This document shows, in pieces, positions 54,060-63,331 of a DNA stretch of 64,000 bases. Source of the stretch: Photobacterium obscurum (lineage in GTDB: Bacteria > Pseudomonadota > Gammaproteobacteria > Enterobacterales > Vibrionaceae); the NCBI RefSeq assembly GCF_026191635.1, contig NZ_JAKRRW010000023.1, forward strand, positions 1 through 64,000, read 5' to 3'. Position 1 is the first letter of the stretch; every line of letters starts with the position of its first letter. The position numbers and the translations under genes are program-made. The notes under the pieces are model-generated. The model was not told the origin of the DNA, ran no database searches, and was given only the letters and a program-made list of their open reading frames with translations.

Positions 54060-55256
54060 ATGCGTAAGTTAACGATTCTTGGTGCGACTGGTTCTATCGG
54101 AAGCAGTACGCTGGCTGTAGCAGCACAGAACCCGAATTTGTTTGATGTGGTTGCGCTCGCGGCAGGCTCCAATAGCCAGAAAATGTTTGAGCTATGCCAA
54201 CAATGGCAGCCAAAGTATGCCGCTATGGCTTCTGAGTCAGCGGCTGTCGAACTGACCGCATTACTGAATCAGCATAATATCCCGACAGAAGTGGTCGCGG
54301 GTGCCGAGGGGATGTGTCAGGTAGCCGCCCTTGACGAGGTCGATACTGTGATGGCCGCGATTGTTGGTGCCGCAGGTTTGTTGCCAACCATGGCTGGTGT
54401 CAAGGCTGGCAAGCGTATCTTGCTTGCCAACAAGGAAGCATTGGTGATGTCCGGGCAGATGTTTATTGACGCCTGCCAGCAATATGGCGCGGAACTATTG
54501 CCGGTCGATAGCGAACATAATGCCATTTTCCAGAGCCTACCGGCCGAGATCCAGCGTGCGATGGGGCATTGTGACTTGGATGCACACGGCGTCAGTAAAA
54601 TTTTGCTGACTGGCTCTGGCGGCCCGTTCCGTTATACCGATGTTTCTGAACTGGCATCTGTCACACCGGAAATGGCGATTGCTCACCCGAACTGGTCGAT
54701 GGGACCGAAGATCTCTGTCGACTCCGCCACCATGATGAACAAGGGCTTGGAGTATATCGAGGCGCGTTGGCTGTTTAATGCCAAACGAGAACAAATGGAT
54801 GTGATTATTCACCCGCAGTCGGTGATCCACTCCATGGTGCAGTACAAGGACGGTTCTGTTCTGGCGCAGATGGGTTTACCGGATATGAAAACCCCCATTG
54901 CCTGTGCGATGGCCTATCCTGAAAGAGTAGATGCTGGTGTGGCGCCGCTGGACTTTAGCAAGGTTGGTGAATTTACCTTCTTGCAGCCTGATTTTAGCCG
55001 TTATCCTTGCCTAAAATTGGCAATGGATGCCTGTTATAGCGGGCAGGCTGCTACTACGGCCTTGAATGCAGCCAACGAGGAGGCTGTTGCCGCATTTTTG
55101 AATAATCAGCTTCGCTTTACCGATATTGCAACAGTGAACAGCCAGGTTCTCGACTTAGCTCAAATGAGTGAGCCGGCCGACTTGGAAAGCGTGATAGAGC
55201 TGGATAGGATGGCTCGAATTGTAGCCCGGGAAGTCATTCGGAAGGTATCAGTATGA
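54060..55256 (+). CDS. dxr: 1-deoxy-D-xylulose 5-phosphate reductoisomerase
   Basis: Dxr (IspC) converts DXP to methylerythritol 4-phosphate with NADPH, the second step of the MEP isoprenoid pathway. The 398-residue product has ILGATGSIGSSTL (NADPH binding), LLANKEALVMSG, the metal-binding LLPVDSEHNA and the flexible-loop region HPNWSMGPKISVDSATMMNKG (in part). It overlaps rseP by 4 bases (ATGA). Here it lies between cdsA and rseP instead of after frr. Confidence 0.97.
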   Translation: MRKLTILGATGSIGSSTLAVAAQNPNLFDVVALAAGSNSQKMFELCQQWQPKYAAMASESAAVELTALLNQHNIPTEVVAGAEGMCQVAALDEVDTVMAAIVGAAGLLPTMAGVKAGKRILLANKEALVMSGQMFIDACQQYGAELLPVDSEHNAIFQSLPAEIQRAMGHCDLDAHGVSKILLTGSGGPFRYTDVSELASVTPEMAIAHPNWSMGPKISVDSATMMNKGLEYIEARWLFNAKREQMDVIIHPQSVIHSMVQYKDGSVLAQMGLPDMKTPIACAMAYPERVDAGVAPLDFSKVGEFTFLQPDFSRYPCLKLAMDACYSGQAATTALNAANEEAVAAFLNNQLRFTDIATVNSQVLDLAQMSEPADLESVIELDRMARIVAREVIRKVSV

Positions 55257-56608
55257 TGGGAATATTGTGGAACCTTGGTGCATTTTTACTTGCCCTTGGC
55301 ATTTTAATTGCGGTTCATGAATTTGGTCATTTCTGGGTAGCCCGACGTTGTGGTGTATTCGTCGAGCGCTTTTCGATTGGTTTTGGCAAGTCTTTATGGC
55401 ACAAAGTCGGCAAAGATGGCACAGAGTATACGTTGGCGATGATCCCGCTTGGGGGGTACGTCAAAATGCTGGACGGTCGGGTTGATGATGTACCGGAAGA
55501 ACGAGAACATCAGGCTTTTAACCACAAAGCACTGTGGCAGCGTAGTGCGATTGTTGCAGCCGGGCCGTTGGCGAATTTTCTGTTTGCAATCTTTGCTTAC
55601 TGGGTTGTGTATCTGATTGGGGTACCTGCCGTTCGCCCTGTCATTGGAGAAGTCGCCCCGCAATCTATTGCTGCTGAAGCAGGAATTCGTAATGGAATGG
55701 AACTTAAGTCCATTTCAGGAATCAAAACCGCTGATTGGGAATCCGTAAACATGGCAATGATTTCCCATATTGGCGACAAAGAGATGGTGGTTACCGTTTC
55801 TGAGCCGGATTCGGAGTATGAAGTGCAGCGCAAGCTGGATCTTACTCGTTGGTCATTTGACCCGGAAAGTGAGCGAGTACTGACAACGTTAGGGATCACC
55901 CCATACTCGCCGGATATTACTCTTGTTGTCTCACAACTTAGTGATGACGGAGCAGCAATTGCGGCAGGTTTGAGGTTAAATGACGAAATTGTTGCAATTA
56001 ATGCTGCCCCGGTAACTGAGTGGCAGCAGGTGGTTGATGCTGTTCGCTCACACCCTGCTCAGCCTCTTGCATTGGAAGTGCTGCGTGAGGGGGAGCTGAT
56101 CGCGTTGACATTAACACCCAACGAGAAAACACAACGCGATGGTACAGTGATAGGTTATGCCGGTTTTGCGCCTAAGGTTAAGGACTGGCCGGAGTCGTAC
56201 CGAATTAATTTGCAATATGGCCCGTTTGAAGCAGTAGGCAAAGCTGCCGAGAAAACATGGCAGCTGGTTACCTTAACGTTTGATATGGTGACCAAGCTGG
56301 TAACGGGGGATGTTGCCATTAAGAACCTGAGTGGCCCGATTTCAATTGCCAAAGGGGCAGGGATGACCGCCGACTATGGCATGGTCTATTTTCTTGGCTT
56401 CCTGGCATTGATTAGTGTGAACTTGGGGATTGTTAATTTATTACCGCTGCCAGTACTGGATGGTGGACATTTAATGTTCTTCGCCATTGAAGCGGTAACA
56501 CGTCGTCCTGTTTCTGAACGCGTTCAGGATATAGGCTACAGAGTGGGATCAGCCATTTTGGTTGCGTTAATGGCCGTAGCGCTATTCAATGATTTTACCC
56601 GCCTTTAA
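55253..56608 (+). CDS. rseP: Site-2 protease RseP
   Basis: RseP is an inner-membrane zinc protease that cleaves RseA to release sigma-E during envelope stress and also clears signal peptides. The 451-residue product has the zinc site HEFGH (residues 22-26) in helix 1, two PDZ domains (about 120-300) in the periplasm and VLDGGHL near residue 400 in a later helix (third metal ligand). Start shares ATGA with the end of dxr, so the two are translationally coupled. Confidence 0.97.
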   Translation: MMGILWNLGAFLLALGILIAVHEFGHFWVARRCGVFVERFSIGFGKSLWHKVGKDGTEYTLAMIPLGGYVKMLDGRVDDVPEEREHQAFNHKALWQRSAIVAAGPLANFLFAIFAYWVVYLIGVPAVRPVIGEVAPQSIAAEAGIRNGMELKSISGIKTADWESVNMAMISHIGDKEMVVTVSEPDSEYEVQRKLDLTRWSFDPESERVLTTLGITPYSPDITLVVSQLSDDGAAIAAGLRLNDEIVAINAAPVTEWQQVVDAVRSHPAQPLALEVLREGELIALTLTPNEKTQRDGTVIGYAGFAPKVKDWPESYRINLQYGPFEAVGKAAEKTWQLVTLTFDMVTKLVTGDVAIKNLSGPISIAKGAGMTADYGMVYFLGFLALISVNLGIVNLLPLPVLDGGHLMFFAIEAVTRRPVSERVQDIGYRVGSAILVALMAVALFNDFTRL

Positions 56609-56645
56609 TAAGTGCGTTTTTTAGCAAGGAATAATCAGAACACTA

Positions 56646-59066
56646 ATGGCGATGAAAAAACTGTTGGTCGCATCACTTTTACTCGGTAGTAGTGTTGCGC
56701 AGAGCGCGGAACAATTTGTAGTTGATGATATTCGTTTCGAAGGTTTACAGCGCGTTACGCTGGGTGCGGCATTATTGAAAATGCCGGTCCGTGTTGGTGA
56801 TGACGTTGATGAGCGTGATGTCTCGGAGATGATTCAGGCTCTTTTTGCTTCTGGCAATTTTGAAGATATTAAGGTCTACCGAGATGGAAATGCGCTTTTA
56901 ATCAAGGTCCTTGAGCGTCCGACTATTGCCAACATTACATTCTCTGGTAACAAAGCGATCAAGGAAGAGCAACTTAAAGAGAACCTAGACGCTTCGCGAA
57001 TCTCGATTGGTGAAGCCTTGGATCGAACCACCCTGAGTAAGATTGAAAAAGGCCTCGAAGATTTCTATTACAGTGTCGGTAAATATAATGCGACGGTAAA
57101 AGCCGTTGTTACCCCACTGCCGCGTAATCGTGCCGATCTGAAATTTGTCTTTACTGAAGGTGTGTCGGCAAAAATCCAGCAGATTAACTTCATTGGTAAT
57201 GAAGTCTTTTCTGATGATGATTTGCGCGACAAGTTCAACCTACAGGCTGAAGTGCCGTGGTGGAACTTCCTGGCAGATGAAAAGTACCAGAAACAGGTAC
57301 TTGCCGGCGATTTGGAAACGCTGCGCTCCCAGTATCTAAATAATGGCTATCTCAAATACAAGCTTGATGCGACCCAGGTTGCTATTTCACCGGACAAGAA
57401 AGGTGTGTATATCACCCTGAAGGTCAATGAAGGTGAGCAGTATAGCGTTAAGGATGTGAGGCTACGTGGCGAGCTGGTCGGTAAATCAGACGAGCTAAAT
57501 AGTTTGGTTACGATTGATACCGGCGACATCTATAACGGCGCTCGAGTTACGGCACTGGAAGAAGGCGTGAAGCGTAAACTGGGCGAACTTGGTTATGCCT
57601 ACCCGCAAGTAACGACGATCCCTGAGTTTGATGATGAAAACCAGCAAGTTTCGCTAATTGTGAATGTTGAGCCGGGTAAGCGTATCTATGTCAGAAACAT
57701 TTCGTTCTCTGGAAATACTTCAACCAAAGATGAAGTCCTGCGTCGTGAAATGCGTCAGATGGAAGGTAGCTGGCTGAACTCGAAGTCTGTTGAGCGGGGT
57801 AAAGAGCGTCTAAACCGTACCGGTTTCTTTGAGACCGTTGATGTGCAGACGGTACGTGTGCCGGGTAGCGACGATCAGGTTGATATCAAGTACAACGTGA
57901 AAGAGGCAAACGCTGGTAATATCAACTTTGGTATTGGCTACGGTACCGAGTCGGGTATTAGCTTCCAGGCGGGTATCCAGCAGGATAACTTCCTTGGGAC
58001 GGGTAATCGCTTCGGCATTAATGCGATGATGAACGATTACCAGAAGAACGTCAGCTTAGAATACCGTGATCCGTACTTTACCCTCGATGGTATCAGCCTT
58101 GGTGGTAAGGTTTATTACAACGAGTTCGAAGCTTCTGATGCCAATATCTCTGACTATACCAACCAGAGCTACGGTACCAGCCTGACCTGGGGTTTCCCGT
58201 TTGATGAACTGAACTTTTTCGAGTTTGGTCTAGGCTATGACCATAACAAGATCTCGAACACTCAAGAATACTACCAGATTGAGAAGTTCAAGAAGATCCA
58301 CGGCTTTAACCGTGGTGAAAATGTGATTGAACTTGATGACTTTGACTGGTCGATTTCGTGGACACGAAATAACCTCAATCGGGGGTATTTCCCGACGGCG
58401 GGTAACCACCAGCGGGCCTCGTACCGGATGACGATTCCGGGATCTGATGCCCAGTACTTCAAAGCGCAGTATGATGTTCGTCAGTACTTCCCGCTGAATG
58501 AAGGCCATGATTTCAGCTTATTGCTACGCGGTAAGTTGGGTTACGGTAACGGCTACGGTACAACAGACAATGGCAGCGATCACCTGTTGCCGTTCTATGA
58601 AAACTTCTATGCCGGTGGTTTCTCTACCCTGCGTGGCTTCCGCTCCAATACCGTCGGTCCGAAAGCGGTATACGTAGGTGGTTGTGAGTCGGGCGGTGCC
58701 GGCGGTGGCAATAATAATTGTGCCACGGGAACCGACGATGCGGCTGGTGGTAACGCCGTTGCATTGGCCAGTATGGAGCTGATTGTACCGACCCCATTTG
58801 CTTCAGAAGAAGTTCGTAACCAGATCCGCACCAGTGTTTTTGTTGATGCCGGTACGGTTTGGGATACGGAGTATGATTTAACCGAAGAGGACGGAAGGTA
58901 CCTACATGACTATTCCGATCCGTCATTGATCCGTGCGTCATATGGTGCAGCCCTGCAGTGGATGTCGCCAATGGGGCCGCTCGTATTCTCGATTGCTCGT
59001 CCGATCAAGAAATACGATGGTGATGATGAAGAGTTCTTTACCTTCACTATTGGACGAACATTCTAA
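56646..59066 (+). CDS. bamA: Outer membrane protein assembly factor BamA
   Basis: BamA is the core of the BAM complex that inserts beta-barrel proteins in the outer membrane. The 806-residue product has a signal peptide (cut near SVAQSA/EQ), five POTRA domains (about 22-420) and a 16-stranded barrel of the Omp85 type ending in a C-terminal aromatic (FTIGRTF). It contains the loop-6 signature RGF (LRGFRSN). An insertion rich in Gly, Cys and Asn (GGCESGGAGGGNNNC) lies just after it in loop 6. Confidence 0.97.
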   Translation: MAMKKLLVASLLLGSSVAQSAEQFVVDDIRFEGLQRVTLGAALLKMPVRVGDDVDERDVSEMIQALFASGNFEDIKVYRDGNALLIKVLERPTIANITFSGNKAIKEEQLKENLDASRISIGEALDRTTLSKIEKGLEDFYYSVGKYNATVKAVVTPLPRNRADLKFVFTEGVSAKIQQINFIGNEVFSDDDLRDKFNLQAEVPWWNFLADEKYQKQVLAGDLETLRSQYLNNGYLKYKLDATQVAISPDKKGVYITLKVNEGEQYSVKDVRLRGELVGKSDELNSLVTIDTGDIYNGARVTALEEGVKRKLGELGYAYPQVTTIPEFDDENQQVSLIVNVEPGKRIYVRNISFSGNTSTKDEVLRREMRQMEGSWLNSKSVERGKERLNRTGFFETVDVQTVRVPGSDDQVDIKYNVKEANAGNINFGIGYGTESGISFQAGIQQDNFLGTGNRFGINAMMNDYQKNVSLEYRDPYFTLDGISLGGKVYYNEFEASDANISDYTNQSYGTSLTWGFPFDELNFFEFGLGYDHNKISNTQEYYQIEKFKKIHGFNRGENVIELDDFDWSISWTRNNLNRGYFPTAGNHQRASYRMTIPGSDAQYFKAQYDVRQYFPLNEGHDFSLLLRGKLGYGNGYGTTDNGSDHLLPFYENFYAGGFSTLRGFRSNTVGPKAVYVGGCESGGAGGGNNNCATGTDDAAGGNAVALASMELIVPTPFASEEVRNQIRTSVFVDAGTVWDTEYDLTEEDGRYLHDYSDPSLIRASYGAALQWMSPMGPLVFSIARPIKKYDGDDEEFFTFTIGRTF

Positions 59067-59085
59067 ATTTTTGAGGAGATTCCCT

Positions 59086-59595
59086 TTGAAACAGTGGATT
59101 AAAGCGGCAAGTCTTAGCCTGGTAATTTTGTCTTCATCAATGTATGCGCATGCTGCTGAAGCGGCGCAGAAAGTAGGCTATGTCGCAACTAGTCAGGCAA
59201 TGGCTCAGCTGGCAAAAAGGTATAATGTGGCTGAGAAGCTACGTGGTGAGTTTAAAGATCGCATTGACGAACTTCGTGGCATTGAAAGCCGCATGAAAAC
59301 CAAAGTCGATAAGATGAAGCGTGACGGTGAGCTAATGAGCTCAAGCGAGCGTACTAAGCTTCAGCGTGAGATGGCCTCGCTTGAGTCTAACTACAAACTG
59401 AAAGCGAAAGCTCTGCAGGAAGATCAGCGCCGTCGTGGTGCTGAAGAAGAGCAAAAGCTGGTGCAGAAAATCCGTCAGGCAATTCAGGACGTGGCAAAAC
59501 GTGAAGGTTACGACATTATTGTTGATGCCAATGCAGTGCTTTACGCTAGCCCGAAAGATGATTTGTCTTCGAAAGTGATTTCTGCCGTTAAATAA
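59086..59595 (+). CDS. skp: Periplasmic chaperone Skp (OmpH)
   Basis: Skp binds unfolded outer-membrane proteins in the periplasm and hands them to BamA. The 169-residue product has a signal peptide ending SMYAHA/AEAA and long charged helices (about 50-130) that form the chaperone's tentacles. The start is TTG at 59086, with GAGGAG seven bases before it; the reading frame continues upstream into bamA without other coding features. It follows bamA after 19 bases. Confidence 0.93.
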   Translation: MKQWIKAASLSLVILSSSMYAHAAEAAQKVGYVATSQAMAQLAKRYNVAEKLRGEFKDRIDELRGIESRMKTKVDKMKRDGELMSSSERTKLQREMASLESNYKLKAKALQEDQRRRGAEEEQKLVQKIRQAIQDVAKREGYDIIVDANAVLYASPKDDLSSKVISAVK

Positions 59596-59646
59596 GGCTA
59601 TGGCCAACATAACGGGTAGTAAGAAGGGCGCTAGACCCTAATCATG

Positions 59647-59703
59647 AGTCGAAAGTATAGGGGGTACTTTGGTACACTTCTTACTTTCGACTTGTTTTAT
59701 TTG
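59647..59703 (+). terminator. Long inverted repeat after skp
   Basis: AGTCGAAAGTA (59647-59657) and TACTTTCGACT (59682-59692) form an 11-bp stem with an inner GTAC...GTAC repeat in the loop, followed by TGTTTTATTTG. This looks like a terminator, so lpxD may have its own promoter in the 223-bp gap. Confidence 0.6.
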
Positions 59704-59818
59704 GGCTTATCCTAAACTGGTCTTACCAAGCGGAATGATATTCTGGTCGCTAGGATAGAATTACCGGTTGGTAGGCTTAGGTAGCACCAACAGAAGAATA
59801 TATAACGAAAGGTTACGA

Positions 59819-60847
59819 ATGGCTGGAATTACTCTTGCTGAACTAGCAGACAAACTGGGTGCTGAGCTTCGCGGCGATGGTACTGTTGTCATTGAATCTA
59901 TTGCCGGTATGGCGCAAGCAGGTGAGGGGCAAATCACTTTCTTGTCCAGTAGCAAATACCGCAAGCACCTAGCAGAATGCCAGGCTTCGGCGGTTATGCT
60001 TAAAGCCGGTGATGCGGAATATTTTGCAGGTAATGCCCTTATCATGGCAGACCCGTACCTAGGCTATGCATTGGTTGCGCAACTATTAGATACGACACCG
60101 GCTGCGGCCACTGACATTGCGCCAACAGCGTGCATTGCAGAAGATGCTATTATTGGCGAGGGTGTGGCGATTGGCCATAACGCAGTCATTGAGTCTGGAG
60201 TTCAGATCGGTGACAACGTGCAGATTGGTGCCGGCTGCTTCATTGGCAAAAATGCCGTAATTGGTGCAGGAACCAAGCTCTGGGCCAATGTCACTATCTA
60301 CCATCGTGTTGTGCTTGGTGAGAAATGCCTGGTTCAGTCTAGTACTGTTATTGGTGCTGATGGCTTCGGTTATGCGAACGACAAAGGCGAGTGGGTGAAG
60401 ATCCCGCAGCTAGGCTCTGTCCGTATTGGCAACCGTGTGGAGATCGGTGCGTGTACCACGATTGACCGCGGTGCACTGGATGACACCATTATCGAAGACA
60501 ACGTGATCATCGATAACCAAATGCAAATCGCCCATAATGTGCAAATCGGATATGGTACCGCGATGGCGGGTGGTACTATTGTTGCCGGCAGTACCAAAAT
60601 TGGTAAGTACTGTATTATCGGCGGTGCGTCAGTTCTTAATGGTCACATTGAAATTGCCGATGGCGTAACAATTACCGGTATGGGCATGGTGATGCGCAGT
60701 ATCGAAGAAAAAGGGATGTACTCATCGGGTATCCCATTGCAGCCGAACCGTGAATGGCGTAAGACTGCAGCACGTACCATGAAGATTGACGAGATGAACA
60801 AACGTCTCAAATCAGTTGAAAAGATGTTGGCGGACAAAGGCGAATAG
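59819..60847 (+). CDS. lpxD: UDP-3-O-(3-hydroxymyristoyl)glucosamine N-acyltransferase
   Basis: LpxD adds the second 3-hydroxyacyl chain in lipid A synthesis. The 342-residue product has a uridine-binding N-terminal domain, hexapeptide repeats forming a left-handed beta-helix (about 100-315), catalytic His239 in QIAHNVQIG, and a C-terminal helix for ACP. The ATG at 59819 (MAGITLAELADKLG) follows AAAGG; the 17 codons open upstream are not needed. Confidence 0.96.
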   Translation: MAGITLAELADKLGAELRGDGTVVIESIAGMAQAGEGQITFLSSSKYRKHLAECQASAVMLKAGDAEYFAGNALIMADPYLGYALVAQLLDTTPAAATDIAPTACIAEDAIIGEGVAIGHNAVIESGVQIGDNVQIGAGCFIGKNAVIGAGTKLWANVTIYHRVVLGEKCLVQSSTVIGADGFGYANDKGEWVKIPQLGSVRIGNRVEIGACTTIDRGALDDTIIEDNVIIDNQMQIAHNVQIGYGTAMAGGTIVAGSTKIGKYCIIGGASVLNGHIEIADGVTITGMGMVMRSIEEKGMYSSGIPLQPNREWRKTAARTMKIDEMNKRLKSVEKMLADKGE

Positions 60848-60946
60848 TGCCTGACCGGCTAATTCTGAAAGTAGGCCTACATATGTAGGCCGCTTTAGTT
60901 TCAACTGAACACCATTTTAAAAATTTGACTAGACAGGAATTTAGTT

Positions 60947-61399
60947 TTGACTAGCGAAAATAAAACGCTGAATATCACAGAAATTCAAGAGCTTCTACCG
61001 CATCGTTATCCGTTTCTGATGATTGACCGCGTAACTAACTATGAAGAAGGTAAAACACTGACGGCGATTAAAAACGTGTCTGTGAACGAGCCTCAGTTTA
61101 CCGGCCACTTCCCGAAGATGCCGGTATTTCCTGGCGTGATGATCCTTGAAGCCATGGCTCAGGCGACAGGCCTGCTGGCATTTAAGACCTTTGGGGCGCC
61201 GGCAGAAAATGAACTGTACTATTTTGCAAGTATCGATAATGCGAAATTCCGTAAGCCGGTAGGTCCTGGTGATCAGCTGGTTATTGAAGTGGAATTCCTG
61301 AAGGAGCGTCGTGGTATTGCTATGTTCAATGGCGTAGCAAAAGTCGACGGCGGTGTGGTTTGCTCTGCTGAGCTAAAATGTGCAAGACGAGAGTTTTAA
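60947..61399 (+). CDS. fabZ: 3-hydroxyacyl-[acyl-carrier-protein] dehydratase FabZ
   Basis: FabZ dehydrates 3-hydroxyacyl-ACP in fatty acid elongation and sits among the lipid A genes because both use 3-hydroxymyristoyl-ACP. The 150-residue hotdog-fold product has GHFPKMPVFPGVMILEAMAQ with the catalytic His54 and Glu68. The start is TTG at 60947 with AGGAAT before it; E. coli fabZ also starts with TTG. The stop overlaps lpxA by one base (TAATG). Confidence 0.96.
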   Translation: MTSENKTLNITEIQELLPHRYPFLMIDRVTNYEEGKTLTAIKNVSVNEPQFTGHFPKMPVFPGVMILEAMAQATGLLAFKTFGAPAENELYYFASIDNAKFRKPVGPGDQLVIEVEFLKERRGIAMFNGVAKVDGGVVCSAELKCARREF

Positions 61400-62187
61400 T
61401 GATTCACGAAACTGCCCAAATTCACCCGTCAGCCGTTGTTGAAGAGGGTGCAATCATTGCTGCTAACGTAAAAGTTGGCCCATTTACCTACATCGGTGCA
61501 GATGTTGAGATCGGTGAAGGTACCGAAATCATGTCGCATGTTGTTGTCAAAGGCCCGACCAAGATTGGCCGTGAGAACCGGATTTTTCAGTTCGCTTCAA
61601 TCGGTGAAGAGTGTCAGGACCTGAAGTTTGCTGGCGAGCCGACCCGTTTGGAAATTGGTGACCGCAATACTATCCGCGAGAGCGTGACGATGCACCGCGG
61701 TACGATTCAGGATAACGGCATTACTAAAGTCGGCAGCGATAACCTGTTTATGATCAATGCCCATGTCGCTCATGACTGTGTTATTGGTGACCGCTGTATC
61801 TTTGCCAACAATGCGACCCTGGCTGGTCACGTGACGATTGGTAACCAGGCGATTATCGGCGGCATGTCGGCAATCCACCAGTTCTGTACGATTGGCGATC
61901 ACTGTATGCTGGGCGGCGGTTCAATCGTGGTTCAGGATGTGCCTCCGTACGTGATGGCACAAGGCAACCACTGTGCGCCTTTCGGTATTAACGTTGAAGG
62001 CCTGAAGCGTCGTGGCTTTGAAAAGGCAGAGATCAAAGCGATCCGTGCCGTATACAAAGCCTTGTACCGCTCTGGTAAGACGCTGGCAGAAGTGAAGCCT
62101 GAAATCGAAGAAATGGCCAAAGAACATAAGTCTTTGGATCTGTTTGTTGAATTTTTCGAAAAATCCACTCGCGGTATTATTCGCTAA
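61399..62187 (+). CDS. lpxA: Acyl-ACP:UDP-N-acetylglucosamine O-acyltransferase
   Basis: LpxA starts lipid A synthesis by adding 3-hydroxyacyl to UDP-GlcNAc. The product has the family's 262 residues, a left-handed beta-helix of hexapeptide repeats and the catalytic His125 in NAHVAHDCVIGD. The ATG at 61399 is coupled to the fabZ stop codon. Confidence 0.97.
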   Translation: MIHETAQIHPSAVVEEGAIIAANVKVGPFTYIGADVEIGEGTEIMSHVVVKGPTKIGRENRIFQFASIGEECQDLKFAGEPTRLEIGDRNTIRESVTMHRGTIQDNGITKVGSDNLFMINAHVAHDCVIGDRCIFANNATLAGHVTIGNQAIIGGMSAIHQFCTIGDHCMLGGGSIVVQDVPPYVMAQGNHCAPFGINVEGLKRRGFEKAEIKAIRAVYKALYRSGKTLAEVKPEIEEMAKEHKSLDLFVEFFEKSTRGIIR

Positions 62188-62189
62188 TT

Positions 62190-63329
62190 ATGACGAAGCC
62201 ACTTCGAATAGGAATTGTCGCCGGGGAAATCTCCGGCGATATTTTAGGTGCCGGTTTTATTAAGGCAGTCAAACAGCAATATCCGGATGCCGAATTTGTC
62301 GGTATCGCCGGCCCACGCATGCAGGCCGAAGGCTGCGACACGCTGTTTGATATGGAAGAGCTGGCGGTCATGGGGATTGTCGAGGTCTTGGGACGTCTGC
62401 CACGCCTGTTTAAAGTCAAGGCCGAGCTGGTGAAATACTTTACCGATAATCCGCCGGATGTATTTGTCGGTATTGATGCGCCAGATTTTAACCTGCGTTT
62501 GGAACGTGACTTGAAGCTACAGGGTATCAAGACGGTGCACTATGTCAGCCCGTCGGTGTGGGCGTGGCGTCAGAAACGTATTTTCAAAATTGAAGCCGCG
62601 ACCAACCTGGTACTGGCCTTCCTGCCATTTGAAAAAGCGTTTTACGATAAGTTCAACGTGCCTTGTGAGTTTGTCGGCCATACTATGGCAGATGCGATCC
62701 CGCTGCAAACCGACCAACAGGCAGCCAGAGATTTGCTTAACCTCGACAGTAGCAAGCGCTGGCTCGCGGTGTTGCCTGGTAGCCGCGGCAGTGAGATGGG
62801 CATGTTGGCAGCTCCGTTTATTGAAACCTGCAAGCTGCTTAAGCAAAAACACCCTGATTTGGGCTTTGTGGTTGCTCTGGTGAACCAGAAGCGCCGCGAG
62901 CAGTTCGAGCTGGCTTGGCGAGAAACTGCTCCAGAACTTGATTTTGTGCTGGTCGATGATACTGCGCGTAACGTCATGACGGCGGCGGATGCGGTATTGC
63001 TGGCGTCAGGTACGGTGGCGTTGGAATGCATGCTGGTCAAGCGCCCGATGGTGGTTGGCTATAAAGTGAAGCCACTGACAGCATGGCTGGCAAAGCGAAT
63101 GCTGAAAACTAAATATGTTTCGCTGGCAAATATTCTGGCCGATCGTGAACTGGTGCCCGAACTGCTCCAAGATGATTGTGTGCCAGAAAAGTTGTGTGCG
63201 GAAGTCGATCGCTTTTTGACCGCAGATAACAGCGAGCTGATGGCTGAATTTTCCCGTTTGCATCAGCTGATCAAGTGTGATGCAGACAAGCAGGCGGCGA
63301 CAGCTGTCCTGAAATTGATAGATAGATAA
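62190..63329 (+). CDS. lpxB: Lipid A disaccharide synthase
   Basis: LpxB joins UDP-diacylglucosamine and lipid X to the lipid A disaccharide. The 379-residue GT-B-fold product begins with IGIVAGEISGDILGAG, contains VGIDAPDFNLRLER, YVSPSVWAWRQKRI and LPGSRGSEM, and VLLASGTVALE in the sugar-nucleotide domain. It follows lpxA after 2 bases. Confidence 0.97.
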   Translation: MTKPLRIGIVAGEISGDILGAGFIKAVKQQYPDAEFVGIAGPRMQAEGCDTLFDMEELAVMGIVEVLGRLPRLFKVKAELVKYFTDNPPDVFVGIDAPDFNLRLERDLKLQGIKTVHYVSPSVWAWRQKRIFKIEAATNLVLAFLPFEKAFYDKFNVPCEFVGHTMADAIPLQTDQQAARDLLNLDSSKRWLAVLPGSRGSEMGMLAAPFIETCKLLKQKHPDLGFVVALVNQKRREQFELAWRETAPELDFVLVDDTARNVMTAADAVLLASGTVALECMLVKRPMVVGYKVKPLTAWLAKRMLKTKYVSLANILADRELVPELLQDDCVPEKLCAEVDRFLTADNSELMAEFSRLHQLIKCDADKQAATAVLKLIDR

Positions 63330-63331
63330 AT

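Noticed and set aside
58933..59085. N-terminal extension of Skp
   Set aside because: It overlaps the end of bamA in another frame. A signal peptide begins at the TTG at 59086, which has GAGGAG before it.
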